From an uncultured Candidatus Saccharibacteria bacterium (GTDB taxonomy: Bacteria > Patescibacteriota > Saccharimonadia > Saccharimonadales > Saccharimonadaceae): a stretch of 33,237 nt of DNA. The position numbers and the translations under genes were made by a program. The DNA is taken from the NCBI GenBank assembly GCA_947304335.1, contig CAMZAW010000004.1, positions 1 to 33,237 on the forward strand, given 5' to 3'. Below, one piece after another: positions 21,192 through 29,393 of this stretch. The notes under the pieces are model-generated. The model was not told the DNA's origin and did no database searches. It was given only the letters and a program-made list of their open reading frames with translations. Position 1 is the stretch's first letter. Each line of letters starts with the position of its first letter.

Positions 21192-23546
21192 ATGAAAACA
21201 AAAACAATTATTCGAGTTTGTGGTTTTTTGGCAATAATGTGTCTATTTTTGGGGTGTCAAAGCGTGTTAGCCTATACCGAAGATGAGTGGAGTCATGATA
21301 TTGCTGTAAACTTCGAAGAATTAAGCTCACTCAGTGATGAGGAACTATCTCGCGTAGTGAGCGTAAATGCTTATAAAACACTTGATGGAGTTGAGTACTC
21401 GTTATTGGAAAAATGCACTAATTTGCAATCCATATACTATAGTCTTGTCGATAATCCCGATTTAAGTTATTTAAACGAGATAAATTTACCAGACGGCGTG
21501 TATATGTTTTTTCATGCATCGCGTGTGAACATTCCTGCCATCAATAATTCATCAATAGAAGGTATTAGTTTTAGCGTCTCGGAAGTCTCTGGATTTAAAA
21601 ATCTAGAATCATTGACTCAGCTAGAATCTATCGGCTTTGGCGAGAGCTCCGGATACGAACAATTGGATTTCTCAAAATTCCCGAATTTGGCAGAACTCGC
21701 CCTGAACGTTTTTATTGATGATTTTGACACGTTGACGGCAAATATCCCAAATGTAACAAGTCTCTCGTTTGGGGGGTCAAATATCCAAAACAAAGATACG
21801 GTTTATCTGCGACGGCTAACGGGGCTTAGAGAATTGAATCTGAGCCAAACCTATTTAACAGACGTTGATTTTTTGGAAGACCTTACCAATTTAGAGAACC
21901 TCACGCTGCCGTGGTCGGTACAAGACTTGTCGCCGGTTTATAATTTGGCAAAATTAACCCATCTCCAGTGGGAGGCATATACCGAGCTTTTTGTGACGCA
22001 AGAGCTAGTTGATTATTTGGATTCACACAATATCGGTCATCCAGATTATAACCCTAACATTAACACTAAAATTAATGAAATAATCCAGGCACTAAATCTA
22101 CCAGATGGCTTTAGCGATAAGGAGGCTTTGTCAGCCATGGTGGACTATATAGTAGAAAATACTCAGACGGATCCTCTCTATGATGGGATCACGGGCGCCC
22201 CATCTGACCTGGATTTGATTCTCATTTATGGACGAGGTGTGTGTCACCATCATTCTATTGCCATCTATACACTTTCAAAAGTATTAGGAATAAAAGATGT
22301 GTATGCCGTAACTGGCTCATTGGATAAAACTGTAGATTATAATATTGGCAAAACAGACGGCGATTTACTTCTAGTATTAGTTGCACATGGGTGGAATTTG
22401 ATAATGAAAGACGGGCGCTGGTATGGCATTGATGCAGCACAAATGAATACCAATGATGGTAGAGTTGTAAACAAAGATATGAATTTCTGGAAAAATCCGA
22501 TAGACGATGACGAGTATGACTTAAACTATGCCTACAGTAATTATCTAGATTTTAATTACTATTTCGCAGAGCGACATAGCGAGACTGATGGTATTTTAAA
22601 CCAGAAAACCACATATCAGTTTGAGAATATTGATGGTCTAAATATTATTAATCATACTATTTATGAGGTTGACTCGTCCGACCGTGATGCGTCGTCGATA
22701 TGCGCTAAGGTGCTAGATAATTATGGTTGCCAATATGTTGATGATGATAATGACGGGCAAATATCATCTGGTGATAAGCTGAGAATATTACATAATTCTG
22801 AAATTATTGATGAATTTTTGCTGAATGTTGGCTCATGGACTCCGCCGGTAGAACAATGGTTGGGAGGTTTAGATACAAAATACAAAAATTATCCGGACGT
22901 AGAAACCAACCCGCTAAATACAAATTACTTTTCAGAAGGTAACCCTCTTTTTCTAGTATTAAACGGACGAGGATACAACGAACAGCAAGAGTACCCGGCT
23001 ACTCTATCAATAATAGATACCAAGAAAAATGAGGAAATATATCATGATGACTTTGAATTATTCGGTAACGATATAAATAATGGAATTCAGATTGAGCTTG
23101 AGGCGTTTGATGCTATGGTGCCTAAAGAAAAAAACTCGGGCGCTGACCCAGGCTTTGGGGTTGCGCAATATATAATTACCTTGTCGATTGATGGTGTCGA
23201 ACGCATCTGGGGAGGTGACTATGTAATAGGCGACAAGGATGAAGACACGAAAGAAGACACAAATAAGGACGATGGCGCAAAGGAAAATAAAAACAATAGC
23301 GAAGACACGAAAGAAAGTACGAAAGAAGATAAAAATACACCTAAAGAAACTGAACAAAAAGACGATAGCAGCAAAGCATCCGATTCCCCGCGAGATGACA
23401 AAGAAGACGATGATGAAGGTATAGTGATTCCTAATACTTCTGTCGATACTACGGAAAACCCAAATACTGTCGATAATGTCGCGATTTATATCGTGTTGCT
23501 AGCGACTGCTTCGGCTATTCTGTTCTATAGAAACCGCCACTGTTAG
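21192..23546 (+). CDS. Secreted leucine-rich-repeat protein with a transglutaminase-like domain and C-terminal anchor
   Basis: 784 residues. A signal peptide has a hydrophobic core at about 6-21 and a probable cleavage after VLA (residue 27). Irregular leucine-rich repeats cover about 135-265 (LTGLRELNLSQTYLTDVDFL, LTNLENLTL). A transglutaminase-like domain covers about 310-430 with a full Cys-His-Asp triad: C351 in GRGVCHHHS, H399 in HGWNL and D414 in WYGIDAAQ. An EF-hand-like calcium loop (D517, D519, D521, G522, I524, D528) follows. A D/E/K-rich linker precedes a final membrane helix (about 764-780) and a short basic end (YRNRHC), with NPNTVDN before the helix, similar to a degenerate sorting signal. 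Such proteins act outside the cell, often as proteases or cross-linkers. The target is unknown; attachment to or use of a host cell is possible. Confidence 0.85.
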   Translation: MKTKTIIRVCGFLAIMCLFLGCQSVLAYTEDEWSHDIAVNFEELSSLSDEELSRVVSVNAYKTLDGVEYSLLEKCTNLQSIYYSLVDNPDLSYLNEINLPDGVYMFFHASRVNIPAINNSSIEGISFSVSEVSGFKNLESLTQLESIGFGESSGYEQLDFSKFPNLAELALNVFIDDFDTLTANIPNVTSLSFGGSNIQNKDTVYLRRLTGLRELNLSQTYLTDVDFLEDLTNLENLTLPWSVQDLSPVYNLAKLTHLQWEAYTELFVTQELVDYLDSHNIGHPDYNPNINTKINEIIQALNLPDGFSDKEALSAMVDYIVENTQTDPLYDGITGAPSDLDLILIYGRGVCHHHSIAIYTLSKVLGIKDVYAVTGSLDKTVDYNIGKTDGDLLLVLVAHGWNLIMKDGRWYGIDAAQMNTNDGRVVNKDMNFWKNPIDDDEYDLNYAYSNYLDFNYYFAERHSETDGILNQKTTYQFENIDGLNIINHTIYEVDSSDRDASSICAKVLDNYGCQYVDDDNDGQISSGDKLRILHNSEIIDEFLLNVGSWTPPVEQWLGGLDTKYKNYPDVETNPLNTNYFSEGNPLFLVLNGRGYNEQQEYPATLSIIDTKKNEEIYHDDFELFGNDINNGIQIELEAFDAMVPKEKNSGADPGFGVAQYIITLSIDGVERIWGGDYVIGDKDEDTKEDTNKDDGAKENKNNSEDTKESTKEDKNTPKETEQKDDSSKASDSPRDDKEDDDEGIVIPNTSVDTTENPNTVDNVAIYIVLLATASAILFYRNRHC

Positions 23547-23682
23547 GTATGCGTTTGACCAGGGTTTAAAGAAAATGTCTTTAGACATGGAATATGACGA
23601 GAGTAATTTTGAAAACGAAGCCACGACAGCTACAATTTATTCTTTTTACCTTACACGTGTTTATTATGGCATATCCGTAATG

Positions 23683-23688
23683 TATAAT
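23683..23688 (+). promoter_or_regulatory. -10 box for the 125-aa gene
   Basis: TATAAT, followed by the ribosome-binding site TAAGGAG (23697-23703) and ATG at 23709. It lies in a 162-base gap after the 21192 gene that otherwise holds only a short imperfect hairpin (ATGTCT/AGACAT near 23575-23588) without a T-run. Confidence 0.6.
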
Positions 23689-23708
23689 ATAAGGCATAAG
23701 GAGACACC

Positions 23709-24086
23709 ATGGGTTTTCAAATCGAATTAAACGATACATTGCAAATCACAAAAGAGCAAGGCTTTCCGGCACAATTGAAATTGGAAGAACATTTCAAAAA
23801 TCCGTACAAAGCCGAAGATTTTAAGGACATGATTTTTGAATTCAAAAACAAGCCGGGCATCAGAATTTATCGTGTGCCACCAGTGCGAAACTTTCTCGTT
23901 GAAAACATCAACGGCAAGTGGGTCTATTGGGGCCTAATTCAAATTACGGAAATCAATCACGATTACGCAAACATGACAACTTCTGGCAAATTCAAAATCA
24001 CCTACATCAACACGCCGGAAGAAATGAAAATTGCACACAACATTATCGATAGGAACGAAGCCACAAATTATTTTGGCAATAATTAA
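23709..24086 (+). CDS. Small cytoplasmic protein of unknown function
   Basis: 125 residues with no signal sequence or membrane helix. The composition is that of a soluble globular protein with many aromatic residues (IRIYRVPPVRNFLVENINGK, WVYWGLIQITEI). The strand-rich centre and a closing helix suggest one compact domain. Not recognised. The start is well supported by TAAGGAG. The gene converges with the SDR gene and the two overlap by 4 bases at their stops (24083-24086), with no terminator between them. Confidence 0.82.
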   Translation: MGFQIELNDTLQITKEQGFPAQLKLEEHFKNPYKAEDFKDMIFEFKNKPGIRIYRVPPVRNFLVENINGKWVYWGLIQITEINHDYANMTTSGKFKITYINTPEEMKIAHNIIDRNEATNYFGNN

Positions 24087-25345
24087 TTTGCCGAGTGCGT
24101 TTGAATCAGACCCTTTTTGATGTTTGCGTAAATTTTTTCGAAAACTTCAATCAGTGATTCAATCATCATTTCGTTATCAATCACGTAGCCAACATTTTCG
24201 TTGTCGCTAAATGAATCGATAAACAGTTCCTTTGTGCCATCTTTTCGAATCACAACTACGAACCCAGCGCCAATTTTTGGATAGTCGGTTCTATTATGTT
24301 TTTTAACAGCCTCATCCGAAACGATACCAATAAACTTCGCATCAGTTGATTCGTTGATAGCATGTTGAATTAAATCGTTAGCCACAATTTTTTCAATTTG
24401 TTCACTTGGAGTCATGATAATTCTATACAGTTCAACTCCGCGTTTTGTGGCGGCAATGTTTTGCTCAATGTATTCTTTTTCGTCTGGATTATGAATCCAA
24501 CCATATTCTGGAGTCGTGTCGTAACAGTAAACTTTGTCGCCAGCTTGCAACGATTCGAACGTACTGTTAAGCCATCCGTAGCCAACGATTTTTCTGGAGC
24601 TTTCGATCTCTTCCTTCAAAAGCACAGACACGTTGCCGTACCCGCCGTCGATAGTAATGTTGTCGCCATTAATAAAACTTGATTCGTCACTTGAAAGGAA
24701 ATAAACAACATTTGCAACCTCGTATGGTTGAGCGATGCGCTTGATTGGCGTCCATAATGGAGCCTCGAATTCTTGTTCGGGAGTATTCATGTCGGTATCG
24801 ATAGCGCCTGGCGCGATGGAGTTTACACGAATGCCTCTCCGTCCATAGTTAACGGACAAACATTTCATCAAACTTACGACGGCGCTTTTGCTAATGCTGT
24901 AGCTCATGCTGCCATAAGCCCCGCTATATGCATCGTTGCTAGACATCAAAACGATGTTGCCGCCGTTTTTAATATAGTTTTGCATTTTAGTCGCAATGAT
25001 TAATTGTGAATAAAAATTACAGTTCATTACAGCATTAAATTCGTCTAAATCAAAATTCACAAAATCATCGTTTTCGGAAAAAGTGCCAGCATTCAAAACG
25101 AGCGTATCAAATTTAACGCCGGAAATTTCATCCACCAAGGCATAGATATCTTCAATTTTGGTTAAATCAAATGGCCCAACTTTAACGACATTTTCCTCGC
25201 CAAATTCCTTAACGAGCTCGTTAATCTTATTCTCACTAGAAAAATAAGTGCCGTAAACTTTATAACCTTCTTTTAAAAATTTGGTCGCAATCGCCCTACC
25301 AATACCCCTGGAGGCGCCCGTGACTAATACTGTTTTCTGTTCCAT
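24083..25345 (-). CDS. Short-chain dehydrogenase/reductase fused to an unknown C-terminal domain
   Basis: 420 residues. Residues 1 to about 245 are a classical SDR: cofactor loop TGASRGIG (9-16), NAG (85-87), catalytic serine at 135 or 136, Y149 and K153 in YSISK, and the end pattern INGDNITIDGGYG, closest to FabG-like enzymes. The first strand is followed by S12 and R13, which would suit NADPH. From about 250 to 420 a separate domain follows (GYGWLNSTFESLQAGDKVYCYD, RGVELYRIIMTPSEQIEKIV, then a conserved-looking GAGFVVVIRKDGTKELFIDSF), not recognised; it might be a sensor or substrate domain. Standard SDRs are about 250 residues. The start has TATAAT ending 6 bases upstream. Confidence 0.85.
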   Translation of the reverse strand: MEQKTVLVTGASRGIGRAIATKFLKEGYKVYGTYFSSENKINELVKEFGEENVVKVGPFDLTKIEDIYALVDEISGVKFDTLVLNAGTFSENDDFVNFDLDEFNAVMNCNFYSQLIIATKMQNYIKNGGNIVLMSSNDAYSGAYGSMSYSISKSAVVSLMKCLSVNYGRRGIRVNSIAPGAIDTDMNTPEQEFEAPLWTPIKRIAQPYEVANVVYFLSSDESSFINGDNITIDGGYGNVSVLLKEEIESSRKIVGYGWLNSTFESLQAGDKVYCYDTTPEYGWIHNPDEKEYIEQNIAATKRGVELYRIIMTPSEQIEKIVANDLIQHAINESTDAKFIGIVSDEAVKKHNRTDYPKIGAGFVVVIRKDGTKELFIDSFSDNENVGYVIDNEMMIESLIEVFEKIYANIKKGLIQTHSAN

Positions 25346-25351
25346 AATCTT

Positions 25352-25357
25352 ATTATA
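25352..25357 (-). promoter_or_regulatory. -10 box for the SDR fusion gene
   Basis: TATAAT on the minus strand, ending 6 bases before ATG at 25345; no Shine-Dalgarno site. Confidence 0.68.
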
Positions 25358-25388
25358 CTAAAACCTTGATTTTTTTGACAAAATAATA

Positions 25389-25394
25389 TATAAT
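25389..25394 (+). promoter_or_regulatory. -10 box for the metalloprotease gene
   Basis: TATAAT about 42 bases upstream of the start at 25437. The leader contains AAAAAGGAAA (25421-25430) as the ribosome-binding site. Confidence 0.55.
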
Positions 25395-25436
25395 CATAAG
25401 CACAAAAGGTCATATAAACAAAAAAGGAAAACAAAA

Positions 25437-27671
25437 ATGGCTATGTCGCGCTTTACGACTGTACATCTTATAGTTAATGCTCCTTCCGAAAGTGAGGAAA
25501 CGGAGCCACAGACCCCACCGGTTGTCGATGACACGGAAACGGGTTCAGAACAACCAGAAGAAACACCGGTTAATCAACCGGAAGATGCTGAAGGGGAAAA
25601 GCAGGAAGAGGTTCCAGCTACCCAAACTGAAACTCCTGAGGAAGAAAAGCAGGAAGAGGTTCCAGCTACCCAAACTGAAACTCCTGAGGAAGAAAAGCAA
25701 ACAGAAAAGCCAGTTGCTCAAACCGACGTTGTAAAAGAAAAAAAGAACGAAACCCTAAAAACCACGACATCTATTGAGGCGCCAGATACGGGCAATTTCA
25801 CGTGGGAACGTTCTAGCGGAAATATTTTATCGATAAGCTTTGCCGTTCCAATTCTCGTCTTTGCTGTTTTTATGTTTATACTGACCATCTTTAAGATTAA
25901 AACTGCCGCCAAAACCGGCTTCTACATTGATAAGAAACGTAAAATTATTGCCAGCTCTTTGGCGTTTTTCTTAGTTGCATCTTGCGCGGGTGGAACGCTT
26001 GCTAGTAGCTTGCTTAGTAACCAAGGCGCTGATGCAAGCGGAGAATTTGGCTATTGGAATTCGGGTGATATCACGCTCGAGGTAACCGCCGGCTCAAATT
26101 CGACGGTGTGCGAGACTGTTTATCTTGGTTTTAAAGCGGAAAAAGGGATTGTGTTTGAGAGCGAAATAAACAGATCATTAGCGCTCAGGGATCAAAGTAC
26201 TGGTGAAATCCTAAATGAAATTCCGTCAATCACTAGTTCGGGCAGTCTTATCGAAGGAGAGAATTCCTGGGGAATTAGAATAAATTATGGCACTGAAGAA
26301 GAAATTCCTTGGGAACCAATCAACCAAAGCACCATTGTGGAGCAAGAGTTTGATCCTACGTCTTCGGTCCAGATTTGCTATGGTGTAACAACGCGCAAAG
26401 ATCTAAGGCCGGGCGAATACTATGCAGCTATTGACCATGACATAAGACTTTATATACCAGAAACAATAAGCACATGGCCAGATATGACGATGGACGAGCT
26501 CTATTGGACAAACCTAAGGCAACAGACTTCGCCAAAAAACTTAATTGTGCTTCTAATGAGCTATAACGATGGATATTGGGATGTGAGCGATGAAGAAATT
26601 GAAGCAGAATGGGCGGATTGGGTTTTTGGTACTGGAACAATCGAAGAAGGCACGGCTTCGGTCAATGATTATCTAAAAGAAATATCCGGTGGCAAGTTTT
26701 ATTACAACCCAATCCTAGTGGGCGACAATACTACCGGTGTGTATTCCTTCCATTTTGACAAAAACTTTTCGGACGAGGAAGGATATTGGCCAAACGATGG
26801 GTTGTATGATGATAACCATTTTTATGGGACCGAAAATGAATATGATATGGCTCAGGCTATAGGGCAGCTAGAAGAAAAAGGACTTGATACGTCAAGGTTT
26901 AGTGTAGTTGGTATTGATAGCCTTTATGAGGCTGAGCAATGGGCAATGGAGTGGTATGATGCACCTCAAAGCTTCCGTGACCCACAATGGTATGACAACG
27001 ATGTTATTATGTGTGTTTTTCCATCCTTCAATAAGGAGAGGGTCGAACCAGGACCCGTATCTGGGACCTTTAATAAATATGGATTTCACGTGCATGCCAA
27101 TAGTGACAGCACTTTTGGTACCATCGCCCACGAATTACTGCATACAATAGGTACAATAGACATATATGCTTTTGGATCTTATCCAGACATCATGTCTGAC
27201 ATATATCCATATGTTCCTGGAGAGTACAACACGGTTCACATCAACCCATACTACAAAATTCTCTTTGGTTGGGTCGATGCAGAGGTGATACCACGTTCGC
27301 AAAAACAGGTTACACTCTACCCAGCCACGTCGGAAAAATATAATCCGGTGATTGTGCCGACAGACGATCCAAACCAGTATCTAGTTATCGAGAACCGGAA
27401 GAAAGAGGGCTTTGATCGCGGCATGGAGTATGAATATTCCGAAGGCGTATATGTATGGAGAGTTGATGCCCTCAGTATGGAAAAAATTTACAGCTATGAA
27501 AGAAAAGGATTGCAGGCTGAAAGGCTTTGGTACAACGGCACAGTAACGCCAAATTATTACGAGAACAGAACGGACGTAAATGATGATACCGAAATTCCAA
27601 CCGGCATAGTCATCGAGTTTCTATCCGAAAATGAAGATGGTTCAATTACGATTTCGATCAACACACCGTAG
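25437..27671 (+). CDS. Membrane-anchored M6-like metalloprotease with an unusual N-terminal part
   Basis: 744 residues. The catalytic signature HELLHTIGTID begins at residue 565 (H565, E566, H569, G572, D575), the HExxHxxGxxD pattern of M6 (immune inhibitor A) proteases. N-terminal residues 1 to about 113 are acidic and Pro/Glu-rich, with two identical 16-residue repeats. Then comes APDTG (115-119), a hydrophobic helix (130-152), a K-rich stretch (153-169) and a second hydrophobic helix (170-193) containing VASC (180-183), which looks like a lipobox. The K-rich loop should lie inside, leaving the N-terminal tail and the protease outside. The first part looks like a C-terminal sorting signal and the second like an N-terminal signal peptide, as if two genes had fused. 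Likely role: degradation of extracellular or host protein. The start has AAAAAGG upstream. Confidence 0.85.
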   Translation: MAMSRFTTVHLIVNAPSESEETEPQTPPVVDDTETGSEQPEETPVNQPEDAEGEKQEEVPATQTETPEEEKQEEVPATQTETPEEEKQTEKPVAQTDVVKEKKNETLKTTTSIEAPDTGNFTWERSSGNILSISFAVPILVFAVFMFILTIFKIKTAAKTGFYIDKKRKIIASSLAFFLVASCAGGTLASSLLSNQGADASGEFGYWNSGDITLEVTAGSNSTVCETVYLGFKAEKGIVFESEINRSLALRDQSTGEILNEIPSITSSGSLIEGENSWGIRINYGTEEEIPWEPINQSTIVEQEFDPTSSVQICYGVTTRKDLRPGEYYAAIDHDIRLYIPETISTWPDMTMDELYWTNLRQQTSPKNLIVLLMSYNDGYWDVSDEEIEAEWADWVFGTGTIEEGTASVNDYLKEISGGKFYYNPILVGDNTTGVYSFHFDKNFSDEEGYWPNDGLYDDNHFYGTENEYDMAQAIGQLEEKGLDTSRFSVVGIDSLYEAEQWAMEWYDAPQSFRDPQWYDNDVIMCVFPSFNKERVEPGPVSGTFNKYGFHVHANSDSTFGTIAHELLHTIGTIDIYAFGSYPDIMSDIYPYVPGEYNTVHINPYYKILFGWVDAEVIPRSQKQVTLYPATSEKYNPVIVPTDDPNQYLVIENRKKEGFDRGMEYEYSEGVYVWRVDALSMEKIYSYERKGLQAERLWYNGTVTPNYYENRTDVNDDTEIPTGIVIEFLSENEDGSITISINTP
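25596..25691 (+). repeat. Two perfect 48-base tandem repeats in the metalloprotease gene
   Basis: Units 25596-25643 and 25644-25691 are identical at DNA level and encode EKQEEVPATQTETPEE-type units. A third, diverged start (GAAAAGC) follows at 25692. Because 48 is a multiple of 3, gain or loss of units keeps the frame. Confidence 0.9.
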
Positions 27672-27679
27672 TACGGTTG

Positions 27680-27685
27680 TATAAT
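27680..27685 (+). promoter_or_regulatory. -10 box for the deoxyribosyltransferase-like gene
   Basis: TATAAT, 8 bases after the protease stop and 6 bases before ATG at 27692. Leaderless mRNA predicted. Confidence 0.7.
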
Positions 27686-27691
27686 ATAGAT

Positions 27692-28105
27692 ATGAAAATT
27701 TATCTTGCCGCATCAAGTAGTTTCTGGGATAAGTTACCAGCCGTAAAAGAAAAGCTGGAAGCGTTCGGCCACGAAGTGATGTTGCCATCTACTGTTGACG
27801 ATCCAGATTTGGAAGAAAAAACCTGGCAGGAAAGTGACGAAGCGCACGTTAAGTTGATTAGAAATCTTTTTGAAGATAGCGAGGAAAGAATTGGCAAATG
27901 GTGCGACGCGTTTTATCTATTAAACTACGATAAACATGGCATTTCAGGATACGTTGGTGGCGCGGCGTTAATTGAACTCTACATCGCGCACCGCAACTAC
28001 AAAAAGATTTTTATCGAAAACGACGTTTTTCCTGGGCCAATGTACGACGAAATCATGGGCTTTGGCCCAACCTTCGTGCACGGTGATTTAAATAAGATTA
28101 AATAA
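27692..28105 (+). CDS. Nucleoside 2-deoxyribosyltransferase-like protein
   Basis: 137 residues. The opening KIYLAASSSFWD and the later DAFYLLNYDKHGISGYVGGAALIELYIAHRNYKKIFI fit the fold of the nucleoside 2-deoxyribosyltransferase/YtoQ-like family, where the central D, N and E residues bind the sugar. The substrate is not predictable; it may act in nucleotide salvage, useful for a host-dependent cell. The ATG at 27692 is chosen over an in-frame codon at 27677 because TATAAT sits 6 bases before it and lies inside the longer version. The stop is 1 base from the stop of the convergent hydrolase gene, with no GC-rich terminator. Confidence 0.75.
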   Translation: MKIYLAASSSFWDKLPAVKEKLEAFGHEVMLPSTVDDPDLEEKTWQESDEAHVKLIRNLFEDSEERIGKWCDAFYLLNYDKHGISGYVGGAALIELYIAHRNYKKIFIENDVFPGPMYDEIMGFGPTFVHGDLNKIK

Positions 28106-28106
28106 A

Positions 28107-29060
28107 TTATTTATTAAGCTCATCTTTAATCAAATCGAATAGTTCTGGAAACTCTTCGAGCCCACTCTTTTTACCCATGTGGCCAATACCACGAATCAAT
28201 ATTGGCTTGGCGCCGATTTGTTTCGGAAATTCCTCCAGGACATCAAACGGAACGAGATGATCGTTGTCGCTGTAAATCGCATAACGTCTACTTGTTGATT
28301 TCTTAAATAGCTCAATTTGTTTGTCGTTCACTAAAAACTTTTCAACAGCTGTATTTAGCACGTCTTTACCTTCGTTGTAATATGTTTTCGCAAAACCTGC
28401 CAAGCCGATATATGTTCGGACTTTGTAATTCTTTTCGGCAAAATATCGAATCAAAAACTCGTTGCCGATGGAGTGACAAACCACAATTGATCCAGTCTGA
28501 ATACTATCGATATATTGGTCGAAAATTTTTGCCCAGTCTTCATAGATTGTGCCTTCCTGCGGTGGAAAGCTCGGCATGATTACGTCGATGCCTTCATCTT
28601 CTAATCTGCTTTTCAACCACTCAAACATTTTTGGGATACCATTAATGCCATGGATTAGAATTACATTTCTGACATAATGAATACCTTTGATATTTCTATA
28701 TATTGCTGAAACAAAGTATAAAAGTACGGTGAGCGCAATCGAGATAGAACATAGTTTTTCTTGTAGAATGCCATACGAATCAGGGAACAGATTCACGGCT
28801 CTCATACGAGGGCCAACGTCGTAGCTGTCAGTGAATATTAGTGCGGCAAACAAAAAGAAAAACGTCGTAAGGTAATACAAAACATAATCGACAGCAGTCT
28901 TTTTTGGCAGCCCGGCAAATCTAAATCCAGTTACTATATAAAAAACGAAAAACAATATGACAAATGGCGCACCGAAAGCCGTAATAATACCAAATGTCAT
29001 GGACTTAAGAGCGATAAAGATCATCGCGAATATTATTGTTAGTATTATATATAGAGCCAT
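28107..29060 (-). CDS. Alpha/beta hydrolase (RBBP9/YdeN-like) with N-terminal membrane helices
   Basis: 317 residues. The first 125 residues contain about four hydrophobic helices (near 3-19, 22-46, 58-77 and 105-121). The rest is an alpha/beta hydrolase of the RBBP9/YdeN type: HGINGIP (137-143), nucleophile S197 in VVCHSIGN, an acid at D265 or D267 in YSDNDHLVP, and H294 in GIGHMG. RBBP9-like proteins are serine hydrolases of uncertain substrate, normally soluble and about 190 residues, so the membrane part is an addition. The ATG at 29060 is supported by AAGGAT (29067-29072 on the minus strand) and an extended -10 box; the longer in-frame start at 29111 would include that promoter. Confidence 0.8.
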   Translation of the reverse strand: MALYIILTIIFAMIFIALKSMTFGIITAFGAPFVILFFVFYIVTGFRFAGLPKKTAVDYVLYYLTTFFFLFAALIFTDSYDVGPRMRAVNLFPDSYGILQEKLCSISIALTVLLYFVSAIYRNIKGIHYVRNVILIHGINGIPKMFEWLKSRLEDEGIDVIMPSFPPQEGTIYEDWAKIFDQYIDSIQTGSIVVCHSIGNEFLIRYFAEKNYKVRTYIGLAGFAKTYYNEGKDVLNTAVEKFLVNDKQIELFKKSTSRRYAIYSDNDHLVPFDVLEEFPKQIGAKPILIRGIGHMGKKSGLEEFPELFDLIKDELNK

Positions 29061-29078
29061 GTTTTTATCCTTGTGTTT

Positions 29079-29087
29079 ATTATACCA
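29079..29087 (-). promoter_or_regulatory. Extended -10 box for the hydrolase gene
   Basis: TGGTATAAT on the minus strand. Predicted leader of about 12 bases with AAGGAT before ATG 29060. It is back to back with the promoter of the 29130 gene. Confidence 0.65.
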
Positions 29088-29114
29088 TAGGCCCTCAGCG
29101 CCAAAGGGCATTGG

Positions 29115-29123
29115 TGGTATAAT
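29115..29123 (+). promoter_or_regulatory. Extended -10 box for the 87-aa membrane protein gene
   Basis: TGGTATAAT, with TATAAT at 29118-29123 ending 6 bases before ATG 29130. Leaderless mRNA predicted. Confidence 0.72.
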
Positions 29124-29129
29124 TAAGAC

Positions 29130-29393
29130 ATGGAAAACAAACTCGAAACTGAAATTGATAAAATTAAGGCTCGCAACGCGCGCGTTGAGTTAGATAAAAA
29201 ATGGGAAACCTCGTGGACTCGCCGGCTTTGCATTTGTGTTTTAACCTACATCGTAGTCGTCATTTATAGCTTCACGATTCAGCAAGTTTCAAACATTTTC
29301 TTATCGTCGCTCGTGCCAGTGATTGGCTTCACACTTTCCACGCTTTCGCTCAAATTCGTGCGCAAGATTTGGGAAAAGAGAATTAAGAAATGA
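29130..29393 (+). CDS. Small two-helix membrane protein
   Basis: 87 residues. A charged N-terminal helix (ENKLETEIDKIKARNARVE) is followed by WETSWTRRL, two membrane helices (about 33-50 and 56-73) and a basic end (KIWEKRIKK). Both ends are predicted inside. From memory, similar short proteins recur in Saccharibacteria genomes, but no function is known to me. The stop overlaps the next start by 4 bases (ATGA), so it is coupled to the PgeF-like gene. Confidence 0.82.
   Translation: MENKLETEIDKIKARNARVELDKKWETSWTRRLCICVLTYIVVVIYSFTIQQVSNIFLSSLVPVIGFTLSTLSLKFVRKIWEKRIKK

Noticed and set aside
25375-25394. TTGACA followed by TATAAT upstream of the metalloprotease
   Set aside because: The gap is only 8 bases, far from 17, so they cannot be the -35 and -10 of one promoter; only the -10 is kept.
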